Shown: piece after piece, positions 7,838-16,117 of the stretch
Numbering within the stretch: position 1 is the first letter of the stretch
Layout of the letters: every line of letters starts with the position of its first letter
Position numbers and translations under genes: made by a program
Notes under the pieces: model-generated
The model's database searches: none
What the model saw: the letters and a program-made list of their open reading frames with translations, nothing else
Told to the model about the DNA's origin: nothing
From: Moritella dasanensis ArB 0140
GTDB taxonomy: Bacteria; Pseudomonadota; Gammaproteobacteria; Enterobacterales; Moritellaceae
Direction: 5' to 3'
DNA length: 62,660 nt
Assembly (NCBI RefSeq): GCF_000276805.1
Contig: NZ_AKXQ01000029.1
Span: 1 to 62,660, forward strand

Positions 7838-9337
7838 TTATTCTATCGGGTAAAGTTTATCAAGTGCGATAGAAAGACCATTTTCAGTGACGATACGCAC
7901 ATGATCGCGTCGTAGTTTTCGTGGTTCATTGACACCGCAAGAATGAGCAATGAGCCCCACACCATAATGAATATACTTATTATAGTTTGCTACCCGCTGC
8001 GCTTTGTCTTTTACATTGAGCCCTTGTTGTAGTTTAGGATTGTGCGTGGTAATACCGGTAGGACAGGTATTTTTGTTACATTGTAGTGCTTGGATACACC
8101 CTAGTGCGAACATGTTACCGCGCGCTGATACAATACAATCAGCGCCGACTGCTAATGCCCAAGCTACTTTCGAAGGGGTTATTAATTTTCCTGATGCGAT
8201 GATTTTAATCTGCTCGCGTAAATGGTATTTTTCCAGCATGTTCACCAATAAAGGTAAGCTTTCTTTTAACGGTAAACCGACATAATCCATTAAGGGTTGT
8301 GGTGCTGCGCCCGTACCACCGTCTGCACTATCTAGAGTCATAAAGTCTGGTGCGGAGGCCGCACCTCGTTGATTAATTTCGGTTAATAGATCATCTATCC
8401 ACTGACTGTGACCAAGCACAAACTTAAAACCGACTGGTTTGCCAGTCACTTGGCGAATACGCTCAACCATATCCAGAATATCACCGACATTTTTTATTTC
8501 TGGGTGCGCATTTGGACTAATAGAGTCTTCACCGATGGGAATACCACGGATCTTGGCTATTTCAGCCGTGACTTTTTTACCGGGTAAGATCCCGCCTTTA
8601 CCTGGTTTCGCACCTTGGCTTAGTTTTATTTCGAACATCTTAATTTGTTCAATTGCAGCTAGTGATTTTAGTTTTTCATCACTTAACTGGCCATTGTCAT
8701 CACGAACGCCATATTTTGCAGTACCTATTTGATAAACCAGATCGGCGCCGCCAGCAAGATGATGAGCGGATAAACCCCCTTCTCCGGTATTTAACCAACA
8801 ACCCGCTTCTTTGGCGCCATGCGATAATGCTAATACCGCGGGTTTTGAAATTGCGCCGTAACTCATGCCTGAAATATTAAACAGCGAGCTTGTCGAGTAG
8901 GGCTGGGCGCAATTGGCACCGATAGTGATTTTTTGTGGCGGGATAGCATCTTCAGTTAATGTTGGAAATGCACAGTTCATAAACATGATCGTGCCGACCT
9001 GATCGAGATTACGTGTCGAGCCAAATGCGACGGTTCTATCGACATTTTTTGCTGCGCGGTAAACCCAAGATCGTTCAGCTCGGTTAAAGGGCATTTCTTC
9101 ACGGTCTTGTGCAAAGAAATATTGGCGAAAGAATTCACCTTGTTTTTCAAATAAATATCGGAATCGGCCGATGACGGGGTAGTTGTGTCTGATCGCTTGT
9201 TTGGTTTGTGTTTTATCTACTATATACATATAGATAACACTGATTATCCCAACACCGAGTGCTAAAATGAACAGGCCTGTCATAATATCGAGGCCATACA
9301 GTAGCATATCGATTTGTGATTTAAATTCTGGTTGCAT
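7838..9337 (-). CDS. FMN-binding glutamate synthase family protein, membrane-anchored
   Basis: 499 aa. A single N-terminal hydrophobic segment (residues about 12-35) anchors the protein. The rest matches the FMN/Fe-S synthase domain of glutamate synthase: GMSYGAISKPAVLALSHGAK, NTGEGGLS, KPGKGGILPGKKV, TLDSADGGTGAAP (FMN phosphate region) and the cysteine set in GCIQALQCNKNTCPTGI, which ligates a 3Fe-4S cluster in the family. It lacks the glutamine amidotransferase domain of true GltB, so its ammonia source, electron donor and exact reaction are open. These stand-alone forms are common in proteobacteria. It is monocistronic. Confidence 0.88.
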   Translation of the reverse strand: MQPEFKSQIDMLLYGLDIMTGLFILALGVGIISVIYMYIVDKTQTKQAIRHNYPVIGRFRYLFEKQGEFFRQYFFAQDREEMPFNRAERSWVYRAAKNVDRTVAFGSTRNLDQVGTIMFMNCAFPTLTEDAIPPQKITIGANCAQPYSTSSLFNISGMSYGAISKPAVLALSHGAKEAGCWLNTGEGGLSAHHLAGGADLVYQIGTAKYGVRDDNGQLSDEKLKSLAAIEQIKMFEIKLSQGAKPGKGGILPGKKVTAEIAKIRGIPIGEDSISPNAHPEIKNVGDILDMVERIRQVTGKPVGFKFVLGHSQWIDDLLTEINQRGAASAPDFMTLDSADGGTGAAPQPLMDYVGLPLKESLPLLVNMLEKYHLREQIKIIASGKLITPSKVAWALAVGADCIVSARGNMFALGCIQALQCNKNTCPTGITTHNPKLQQGLNVKDKAQRVANYNKYIHYGVGLIAHSCGVNEPRKLRRDHVRIVTENGLSIALDKLYPIE

Positions 9338-9446
9338 AGGTTAACCCTTTATTAAATTCTATCCTTAAGTTAAGAATACAATAAAGGTTGCTGCATAACT
9401 AATAACAATTTAATAACATATTTATGGCGTTCTAGCAGGTACGCGA

Positions 9447-9977
9447 TTATGCAGTGACAAGTTCTTTCGCGATTCTCTGTAATAAATAGGTTTCACGTTC
9501 AATGGATAGACCCGCTTTTGGGTAGCTCTTAATTACCTCAAGATTATGGGCAATCGCTTCATGAATATTAATCCACATCGCGCTCACGCCATTTTTTATT
9601 TCATTTTCTTCTAATCTTGGCGATCCGAGTTGTTTGTTGGCATCGCAAGTAAAGCAATAAGAAAGCATTTGGATGCTGTCAAAGTCACCTTTATACCAAG
9701 GACGCATTTCTTCATAACAACCGTAAGGGACAACGTTATGAATGTTTTCAGCGCCAGTTTCTTCTTCTACTTCACGAATTAAAGCGGTCACAATGTCTTC
9801 GCCTTCATGCATGCCGCCACCGGGTAAGCTGTAGTCATGATAGCGGGCTGTGAAGATGAGTAATATTTCGTCACCTTGAGTAATGATGCCGCGTGCAGCA
9901 ACGCGTTGATCAGTCTTTTTAGGGGTTGTTACGTCGGGATGAATAGTTGAACGAAGGACGGACATTTGATTGATCAT
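9447..9977 (-). CDS. Nudix hydrolase
   Basis: 176 aa. A clear Nudix box lies at residues about 54-77 (GGGMHEGE followed by REVEEETGAE), fitting the Gx5Ex7REUxEExGU consensus whose glutamates bind Mg2+. Enzymes of this type split nucleoside diphosphates linked to another group. The flanking ARYHDYSLPGGGMH resembles ADP-ribose or NTP pyrophosphatases, but substrate cannot be assigned. The start ATG lacks a good ribosome site, and the ATG four codons later is an alternative. It is divergent from the FadL-like gene across a 430-bp intergenic region. Confidence 0.85.
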   Translation of the reverse strand: MINQMSVLRSTIHPDVTTPKKTDQRVAARGIITQGDEILLIFTARYHDYSLPGGGMHEGEDIVTALIREVEEETGAENIHNVVPYGCYEEMRPWYKGDFDSIQMLSYCFTCDANKQLGSPRLEENEIKNGVSAMWINIHEAIAHNLEVIKSYPKAGLSIERETYLLQRIAKELVTA

Positions 9978-10407
9978 TATAAACGGCTCTTGTCATTATT
10001 AATTTGATATTCAAGTAAGTTGATAAGCTTCAATACTTGATATAGATAATTTGTTGTTGAGTTTACGCATAGAGGGCTAACCGTATTGGTTATTAATCAT
10101 CGAATGCGCTTTCAAATAGGGCGCTATAGTAACACATTCATACATTGTCACTGCAATATGTAAGTTTACGCTTACTTTTATGGTAATTAGTAGGACTTTT
10201 CTTAATTGTTTAAAATGTACTATGGAGTCTTAACTCTAATGCTATTGTCGCGATAACGACGCTAAAATACGCTAAGTATAACTAAAAACACCTCTTTATG
10301 AGTAAATATATCGTTTAGGTAATATTGTTTCTAAACGATATATTACGACCTGTCACAATACATTAACATCCTCGGCATACCCAAATAATAACAACAGGAT
10401 TTATGTA
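9978..10407. other. 430-bp intergenic region upstream of the FadL-like gene
   Basis: No gene seen. It contains the divergent promoters of the Nudix and FadL-like genes and one striking element, a long inverted repeat at 10305-10344 (listed separately). A ribosome site (AGGAT, 10396-10400) precedes the ATG at 10408. Confidence 0.6.
10305..10344. promoter_or_regulatory. 14-bp perfect inverted repeat upstream of the FadL-like gene
   Basis: Arms 10305-10318 (AATATATCGTTTAG) and 10331-10344 (CTAAACGATATATT) are perfectly complementary with a 12-base spacer. The site is about 64 bp before the start codon of the FadL-like gene. The arm length and spacing suit an operator for a dimeric regulator; a leader hairpin is the alternative. 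Confidence 0.6.
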
Positions 10408-11730
10408 ATGACACGCAATTTGAAAGTGACTTCATACCTTAGTTCAGCAATCGCGCTGGCATTGGCAACTGCATCTAGCTCTGTACTTGCTGCTGGTTTC
10501 CAAGTTGGCGAACATTCAGCAACAGGTTTAGGCCGTGCTAACGCAGGTGAAGGCGCAATCGCTGATACTGCTTTAGTATTGACGAAGAATCCGGCTGCAA
10601 TGACGATGTTTGATAAAATCACGGTATCAAGCCAACTTGCTTTCATTGCCCCTGATGTTGATACAGATTATGAAGATATGGGCGGAAATGCTCAAACTGA
10701 ATCAGATTATGCTCCAGATCAATTTGTACCAAGCTTCGCGGCTATCATGCCTATCAACGATAAAGTAGCCGTTGGTTTTGCGATGTTCTCAAACTACGGG
10801 ACTGGCACTGAAGCAAGTGATGAGTTTACTTATAGTGATGTTGGTGGTACTACAAGTGTTATTACTATTGATAGTAGCTTTAATATTGCTTATAAAGTGA
10901 ATGATTTATTAAGCATAGGCGCAGGTTATGACTTAGTTGTAGGTCAAGCTGAAATGACTAGAGACGCTGGTCCTGCTGGTTCTTTTGATATGGGCGGAAA
11001 TTCCATTGGTCATGGTTGGAATGTTGGTACTTTATTTACATTCAATGAAAACAACCGTTTAGCCTTAACTTATCGCTCTGCAGTCGATATGAGTTTTGAA
11101 GGCGATTTCACTGGTGAAGGTCTAGCCTTTGATCCGATCAAAGATTCAACACCTCCTACATTCGTACCAGGACCAGGGGGGGGGGTGATACCTGGAGATC
11201 CTGAACTTACAAGTACTGTAACAGGTACTGTTGATATTACTTTACCTGCTATTGCAGAGTTGTCTGGTTTTCACAAGTTAAATGATACTTTTGCAGTGCA
11301 TTATAGTGCTATGTGGACACAGTGGAGTGCGTTAGAAGAACTGAAAGCAACAAGCAGTGATTGTGCTGGTGCCTTAAACCCTGCTGGAACTTGTTTTGAA
11401 AAACCATTACATTACTCTGATAGCATGCGTTATGCGGTGGGTACAACTATGTATGTTTCTGAATCTGTAACACTACGCGCTGGTTATGCATATGATCAAC
11501 AAGCGGGTGACGCCATTGTTGCAATGCCGGATACTGACCGCCATCAAGTATCTGCTGGTATGAGTTATGCTGCAAGTGAAACAATGAGTTTCGACTTTGG
11601 TGCCGCTTATATTTTAGGTGAAGAAATTGACTTTAAAGAAGAGAGTGCTTTAGCTGGCTTTCAAGATGTAGCATTCACTTCAACAGCAACTGCTATTATC
11701 GTATCTGCACAAATGAACATGGTATTTTAA
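10408..11730 (+). CDS. FadL/OmpP1-type outer-membrane transport protein
   Basis: 440 aa, the family's usual size. An N-terminal signal peptide (about residues 1-28, ending SSVLA-AG) precedes AGFQVGEHSATGLGRANAGE, the plug-domain start typical of FadL, followed by NPAAM and a series of amphipathic beta strands ending in an aromatic C terminus (MNMVF). The family moves long-chain fatty acids and other hydrophobic compounds across the outer membrane. At residues 257-259 three glycines are encoded by a run of ten G (11176-11185), in what is probably a surface loop. The gene is monocistronic, with a strong terminator at 11755-11790. Confidence 0.92.
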   Translation: MTRNLKVTSYLSSAIALALATASSSVLAAGFQVGEHSATGLGRANAGEGAIADTALVLTKNPAAMTMFDKITVSSQLAFIAPDVDTDYEDMGGNAQTESDYAPDQFVPSFAAIMPINDKVAVGFAMFSNYGTGTEASDEFTYSDVGGTTSVITIDSSFNIAYKVNDLLSIGAGYDLVVGQAEMTRDAGPAGSFDMGGNSIGHGWNVGTLFTFNENNRLALTYRSAVDMSFEGDFTGEGLAFDPIKDSTPPTFVPGPGGGVIPGDPELTSTVTGTVDITLPAIAELSGFHKLNDTFAVHYSAMWTQWSALEELKATSSDCAGALNPAGTCFEKPLHYSDSMRYAVGTTMYVSESVTLRAGYAYDQQAGDAIVAMPDTDRHQVSAGMSYAASETMSFDFGAAYILGEEIDFKEESALAGFQDVAFTSTATAIIVSAQMNMVF

Positions 11731-11754
11731 TCTGAATTAATTTCAGATAAATAC

Positions 11755-11790
11755 AAAAAGGCCCAGCTAATTTATTAGCTGGGCCTTTTT
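11755..11790. terminator. Strong bidirectional terminator
   Basis: A 16-bp stem (11755-11770 with 11775-11790), including A and T tails, around a TTTA loop. It lies between the rightward FadL-like gene and the leftward XRE regulator. Confidence 0.92.
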
Positions 11791-11831
11791 CGTTATAGCG
11801 TTTTTATTTCTGCTAACCGTCGGTGGTTAGC

Positions 11832-12590
11832 TTAGCCTTTCTGCGCTTTACTAAAACGTACTAAATCCGCATTGTTATTCAATAAGTCTTTAAAGAACGG
11901 ATTATTATAAAGGTCTTTTAAGCTGCCTTTATAAAACTTAACGCGTGATGCAGTTGGGTAAGGTTCAAAGTGCAAATCTTGAAAAAATGACGCGATAGCG
12001 GTAGTTCTGGTTGGCAGGACAACCGATGAAAACTTACCATCCAAGTCTAAAACCATCTTAAAAGCCACACTGTTATCAATGAAGCAAAACGACACAATAA
12101 TACCAGCGTTATTGGAAATATAATGGCCGACAATCGCATTCTCATTCATCAATAAACTAACAGCGTAGTGTGACGGCGGAAAAGCGGCCATTGTTTCTGT
12201 TAGCGCTTCTTTATAAAAATGTTCGTGGCCTTGCGCGACAACGTCGGCTTGTTTCTCACTTAAGTTAACGAAATCAGTGATGACGATATCAGTGATGCTC
12301 ACCGGATAAAATGACGGTCTTGCACCCACTTCTGTGGCTTTCGTTTTACTGACGAATTTTTTCTCTTGCTCGCTCATTTCATAGCCTTCAGCAAAGAAGC
12401 GAGCGATAGCGATGCGGCGTAAAAAAGACGGTTCACGTTTGCCATTTTCCCAGAGGGATAATGTGGTCTGTGACAGACCGGTAAACTCTTTATGTGAGTT
12501 AGCTAACTGTGATACAAAATCAAACTGAGACAGTTTATGATCTTTACGAGTTTGACGTAATTTAGCGCCAAAACCTTCTTTTTTAAACAT
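11832..12590 (-). CDS. XRE-family helix-turn-helix regulator with C-terminal sensor-like domain
   Basis: 252 aa. Residues about 8-62 form a Cro/C1-type helix-turn-helix: LRQTRKDHKLSQFDFVSQLA, then GLSQTTLSLWENGKREPS. The remaining 180 residues, joined through a charged linker (SEQEKKFVSKTKATE), make a mixed alpha/beta domain with no recognised family; it could bind a ligand or mediate dimerisation. It converges on the FadL-like gene. On its upstream side lies the trpR-mtr operon, which reads away from it. Target genes are unknown. Confidence 0.82.
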   Translation of the reverse strand: MFKKEGFGAKLRQTRKDHKLSQFDFVSQLANSHKEFTGLSQTTLSLWENGKREPSFLRRIAIARFFAEGYEMSEQEKKFVSKTKATEVGARPSFYPVSITDIVITDFVNLSEKQADVVAQGHEHFYKEALTETMAAFPPSHYAVSLLMNENAIVGHYISNNAGIIVSFCFIDNSVAFKMVLDLDGKFSSVVLPTRTTAIASFFQDLHFEPYPTASRVKFYKGSLKDLYNNPFFKDLLNNNADLVRFSKAQKG

Positions 12591-12879
12591 TTATTGTCCT
12601 TGGTACTAAAGCGTTAGTTGCTATATTTTTGCTCAAGTTTATGTTTAGCTAAAAAAGATAACATAATTAGAAGTTTAATTGCTGTAGTGATAACCAAATC
12701 ATTCACGCACCTAGAGTAATCTATTTGTATAAGGGTTATTTATATAAGAATAAAATATTATTAGATATTGTATCTCTGGGTGTAAATTTGTGCAATTTAT
12801 TTCATATATCGATGTTTATATAATGTAACACTAATTCGAGAGATGAAATAATTAAACTTGCCGCACTAGCATGTAATAC

Positions 12880-12899
12880 TGTACTATTGCACCATTACA
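12880..12899 (+). promoter_or_regulatory. TrpR operator candidate overlapping the trpR-mtr promoter
   Basis: TGTACTATTGCACCATTACA matches the symmetric TrpR operator TGTACTAGTTAACTAGTACA at 15 of 20 positions, with both half-sites (GTACT and ATTAC for AGTAC) at the right spacing. It overlaps a possible -10 (TACTAT, 12882-12887) set 18 bp after TTGCCG (12858-12863). TrpR operators in E. coli sit in the same place. This implies repression of trpR and mtr when tryptophan is plentiful. Confidence 0.65.
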
Positions 12900-12923
12900 G
12901 TCTAAGTGAAGGTTTTATTGGTT

Positions 12924-13187
12924 ATGATTAACGCATTACTCCGAGATATATCAAGTGAAGAAGATATATCTATCGTCCTTCCTTTGTTGCTTTCTTGCGA
13001 AGAATTAAATGCTATTAATGCGCGAGCTTTGATTTATAAAGAACTGTTGCTTGCAGAGATATCACAGCGTGAAATTGCCAAAAAACACAACATTAGTATT
13101 GCCACTATTACTCGCGGTTCAAACAATTTGAAATCCATGAGTGATAAAGAAAAAAAATTATTACAAACATTATTAATTAGGAAGTAG
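12924..13187 (+). CDS. trpR: Trp operon repressor TrpR
   Basis: 87 aa from the ATG at 12924. A GTG at 12906 would add six residues but lies almost on the predicted transcript start. The C-terminal half carries the TrpR helix-turn-helix: EISQREIAKKHNISIATITR followed by GSNNLK, nearly identical to the DNA-reading region of E. coli TrpR. TrpR dimers bind L-tryptophan and repress tryptophan synthesis and uptake genes. Only 4 bp separate its stop from mtr, so the two form an operon, and the operator candidate just upstream points to autoregulation. The N-terminal arm is a little shorter than in E. coli. Confidence 0.92.
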   Translation: MINALLRDISSEEDISIVLPLLLSCEELNAINARALIYKELLLAEISQREIAKKHNISIATITRGSNNLKSMSDKEKKLLQTLLIRK

Positions 13188-13191
13188 GGAT

Positions 13192-14433
13192 ATGTCTGAC
13201 GTAATGACGGCCAATCAAGAAGTGCAACCATCTTCTCTTGGCGGTGTTTTCATCATTACCGGTACGAGTATTGGTGCCGGTATGTTTTCTTTACCTGTCT
13301 TAACATCAAACATGTGGTTTGGTTGGGCTGTATTGTTTTTGTGTGTGTCTTGGTACTGCATGTACAGTTCTGCACTTTACTTACTGGAAGCGAACCAGAA
13401 ATTTAAACATGGTGTTAATTTTGATTCGATGACCAAAGCACTACTACCAACCTCATTACGACTGCTTAATGGTTTGTCTGTGTTGTTCGTGAGTTATATC
13501 TTAGTCTACGCCTACATTTCTGGTGGTGGCTCAATGCTAGGACACAGCTTGCAGTCAGGTTTGGGGATTGAGGTCGATCAGTCTGTTGCGAGTTTTGTCT
13601 TTGCGGTGTTATTGGGGCTTATCGTGAGCTTTAGTACGAAAGCCGTAGACCGTTTTACTTCAGCAATGCTGGGTGGCATGGTTATTACGTTTAGTATCGC
13701 TATTTATAGTTTATTGAGTGGCGCAAACCTTTCATTATTACAGCCGCTTGCTGAAATGACGGAGCGATTACCGTATAGCTGGGCAGCAATTCCATCGTTA
13801 ATGGTGTGTTTTGGTTTTCATTCTAATATCCCAAGCTTGGTTAAATATTATAATAAAGACAGCTCTAAAGTTGTTAACTCAATTCGTTACGGTAGTTTGT
13901 TGGCGCTAACTATTTATTTAATCTGGTTGTTAGCAAGCTTTACTGTTATTGGTCGTGACGGTTTCGCTAGTGTTATTGCACAAGGCGGTAACATGGGCGC
14001 GTTAGTTTCTGCGTTAGAGTCTGCTGGCTCAGGTGCGACACTGGCCGTGACCTTACAACTATTTGCTAACTTTGCTGTCGCGACTTCATTTTTGGGCGTG
14101 GCACTGGGTCTGTTTGATTTCTTAACAGACCTGTTGAAATTGGATGATAGCTTATCGGGTCGCAGTAAAACGGCATTAGTAACGTTTGTACCGCCGATGA
14201 TTGGTGGGGTATTACTGCCAAATGGATTTATCTACGCGATTGGTTATGCTGGATTTGCAGCGGCCGTATTTGCCTTGTTTACACCCGTGGCATTAGCGTT
14301 TCAGGCGCGTAAATATTTACCAACCACAGACTTTCTTGTTTCGGGTGGTCATGCTCGTATGGCTGTCGTTTTGGTATTTGCGGTGTGTGTTGTCAGTTTC
14401 CAAGTACTCTCTATGATGGGCTTATTAGCTTAA
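13192..14433 (+). CDS. mtr: Tryptophan-type aromatic amino-acid permease (Mtr/TnaB family)
   Basis: 413 aa, about 11 hydrophobic segments. The N terminus GGVFIITGTSIGAGMFSLPV is the signature of the HAAAP family (Mtr, TnaB, TyrP). FGFHSNIPSLVKYY also matches. The family imports tryptophan or tyrosine with protons across the inner membrane. Placement directly after trpR, under one promoter with a TrpR operator candidate, favours tryptophan as substrate. Whether it is closer to Mtr or to TnaB cannot be settled by eye. Confidence 0.9.
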   Translation: MSDVMTANQEVQPSSLGGVFIITGTSIGAGMFSLPVLTSNMWFGWAVLFLCVSWYCMYSSALYLLEANQKFKHGVNFDSMTKALLPTSLRLLNGLSVLFVSYILVYAYISGGGSMLGHSLQSGLGIEVDQSVASFVFAVLLGLIVSFSTKAVDRFTSAMLGGMVITFSIAIYSLLSGANLSLLQPLAEMTERLPYSWAAIPSLMVCFGFHSNIPSLVKYYNKDSSKVVNSIRYGSLLALTIYLIWLLASFTVIGRDGFASVIAQGGNMGALVSALESAGSGATLAVTLQLFANFAVATSFLGVALGLFDFLTDLLKLDDSLSGRSKTALVTFVPPMIGGVLLPNGFIYAIGYAGFAAAVFALFTPVALAFQARKYLPTTDFLVSGGHARMAVVLVFAVCVVSFQVLSMMGLLA

Positions 14434-14456
14434 TTTGCAGTTAGGTCGGTAGTATA

Positions 14457-14486
14457 TTGCCGTTAGTGAGAGTTCATTAACGGCAA
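14457..14486. terminator. 13-bp hairpin after mtr
   Basis: Arms 14457-14469 and 14474-14486 pair over 13 bp (one G-T) around a GAGT loop, 24 bp after the mtr stop. No T run follows, so it is a weak terminator or an mRNA-end stabiliser. Confidence 0.55.
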
Positions 14487-14601
14487 ACTAGCTAATTAAT
14501 ATGCGTTAATTTAGTGAATAATGTTTATTTACGCGATTAGTTTTGAGTTAATTATATTTTATTAAGTATAATAAAATATATTTTGATTACGTGACTTTAA
14601 T

Positions 14602-15489
14602 ATGAATTATTCCTTTTCTCGCATTGCAGCTATTTCAACGCTGGTTTTCTCCCTGTCGGGCTGTTTTGATATTGCCGATATCCCCAAATTAAATTCTTCA
14701 TGGAAAGTTGCAGGCGCGACATCTGAAAGTAGTGAGCAAGGTGGTTTTGTTACTGACACGATTGCGACATGTCCGGTATTTATAAATAATACGACTGTGA
14801 CGAGTGATGAATTACCGGCTGAGTTTAGCATTACCGATTGGAATATTTATAAGCAAGAAGATGACAACTGGCGTCGTGAGTTGACGAAGTTGATTGAAGA
14901 TAACGATTTAATTGTCTTACAAGAAGCAAAGTTAAGCTTTTTGTTAGAGCAGCTGATGCAACAATATGAATTGAGCTGGACACAAGTCGAAGCTTTTAGT
15001 GTTTACAATCAATCAATGGGTGTATTAACCGCAAGCCGTGTTGCGCCTATCTCTGTTTGTAAGCAAGCAATCACAGAACCTTGGTTACGTTTCCCTAAAT
15101 CGACATTGATTAGCTATTACCCTTGGGCTGGCAGTGATGAACCTCTGCTTGTCGCTAACATGCACATGATTAACTTCACCTTAGGTGTTGATGAGTTTAA
15201 TCAACAACTCGAAGGGGTTATTGCTGTGATCCGTCAGCATAATGGGCCAGTGATCATGGCTGGGGATTTTAATACTTGGACGAATAAGCGTTTAGATCAA
15301 TTGCATACGATGACAACGAGTGTCGACTTACAAAAATCGGTTTATCAAAAGGATGTACGTAGAACCGCATTTGGTAATCCGCTTGATGATATTTACTATA
15401 GAGGCATGCAACAGCTAAGTGCATCGTCTTATGAAACCGATGCATCTGACCACAACCCTATTGTTGCGCGCTTTGGCCCACAGCTTTAG
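14602..15489 (+). CDS. Endonuclease/exonuclease/phosphatase family lipoprotein
   Basis: 295 aa. A lipoprotein signal (residues 1-21, lipobox LSGC, cysteine 21) predicts export and lipid anchoring. The rest has the ordered motifs of the EEP metal-dependent phosphoesterases: QEAK (metal-binding Glu), NMHMINF, GDFNTW (Asp and Asn), DDIYYRG and the C-terminal SDHNPIVARF (catalytic Asp-His). The family includes DNases, phosphatases and sphingomyelinases. An envelope-anchored form suggests an extracellular or periplasmic substrate such as DNA or a phospho-compound. It is monocistronic or weakly linked to the thioesterase that follows. Confidence 0.85.
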   Translation: MNYSFSRIAAISTLVFSLSGCFDIADIPKLNSSWKVAGATSESSEQGGFVTDTIATCPVFINNTTVTSDELPAEFSITDWNIYKQEDDNWRRELTKLIEDNDLIVLQEAKLSFLLEQLMQQYELSWTQVEAFSVYNQSMGVLTASRVAPISVCKQAITEPWLRFPKSTLISYYPWAGSDEPLLVANMHMINFTLGVDEFNQQLEGVIAVIRQHNGPVIMAGDFNTWTNKRLDQLHTMTTSVDLQKSVYQKDVRRTAFGNPLDDIYYRGMQQLSASSYETDASDHNPIVARFGPQL

Positions 15490-15526
15490 CTTTTTGATGT
15501 AGCTTGAGAGCAATTAGGAAATGAAT

Positions 15527-15970
15527 ATGATGGAAAAATTTAAACAACAGTATCCCATTATTGTTGATGATATCGTGCGTTGGGGTGAGATGGACGCATT
15601 TGGTCATGTTAATAATACGGTGTACTTTCGCTATTTTGAACAAGCGCGAATAGGCTATTTTGAACAAATAAAAGCCATGGAATACATGCAAGCCCATGGT
15701 ATTGGTCCTATCTTGGCTGCAACGAATTGCCGTTTTAAAGCGCCGTTAAAGTCACCTGATACCATTAAAATTGGTGCGACTGTGTCAGAGTTTGCTGAAC
15801 ATAAGCTAATAATGAAATATGCAGTGTGGAGTAATACTTTACAACGTGTCGTTGCAGAAGGGGAAGGCGTGATTGTATTTGTGGATTACAGCGCGCATAA
15901 GAAAATGCCGGTACCTGCAGATATTGTTGATAAGATTAAGCTGTTACAACCGGCGTTATTTACTGCTTAA
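15527..15970 (+). CDS. Acyl-CoA thioesterase, 4HBT/YbgC type
   Basis: 147 aa. The hot-dog-fold signature DAFGHVNNTVYFRYFEQAR (residues about 20-40) holds the catalytic Asp of the 4-hydroxybenzoyl-CoA thioesterase family. Proteins of this size hydrolyse acyl-CoA thioesters in the cytoplasm; chain-length preference is not visible. The ATG at 15527 was chosen because the AGGA ribosome site lies about 8 bases before it; the ATG at 15521 would be too close. It begins 37 bp after the EEP lipoprotein gene and may be read with it. Confidence 0.88.
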   Translation: MMEKFKQQYPIIVDDIVRWGEMDAFGHVNNTVYFRYFEQARIGYFEQIKAMEYMQAHGIGPILAATNCRFKAPLKSPDTIKIGATVSEFAEHKLIMKYAVWSNTLQRVVAEGEGVIVFVDYSAHKKMPVPADIVDKIKLLQPALFTA

Positions 15971-15976
15971 CTGACT

Positions 15977-16006
15977 TTAACTTAACTTAACTTAACTTCA
16001 CTTCAC
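15977..16006. repeat. Pentanucleotide tandem repeat
   Basis: Four TTAAC units (15977-15996) followed by two TTCAC units (15997-16006), directly after the thioesterase stop. Degenerate related sequence continues to about 16030. Confidence 0.85.
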
Positions 16007-16062
16007 TTTAATTTACTAAGTTAACTTAAGTAAGACAAAGTAAGAAAAATAAGGCAAAAAAA

Positions 16063-16087
16063 AGCAGACTAAAAAATGTAGTCTGCT
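16063..16087 (-). terminator. Terminator of the DUF3010 gene
   Basis: A nine-bp stem (16063-16071 with 16079-16087) with a 7-base loop. On the minus strand it is followed by a T run (complement of 16056-16063), 30 bp past the stop of the leftward gene. Confidence 0.75.
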
Positions 16088-16117
16088 GCAGCTTTTTGTT
16101 TTTACAACGAGTTGTAA

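Noticed and set aside
8004-8880. Several plus-strand frames of 75-97 aa
   Set aside because: They are antisense shadows of the glutamate-synthase-like gene and have no ribosome sites or domains.
11176-11185. G tract as sequencing error
   Set aside because: With exactly ten G the 440-aa porin frame is intact on both sides, so the given length is coherent. Variation in the population is still possible.
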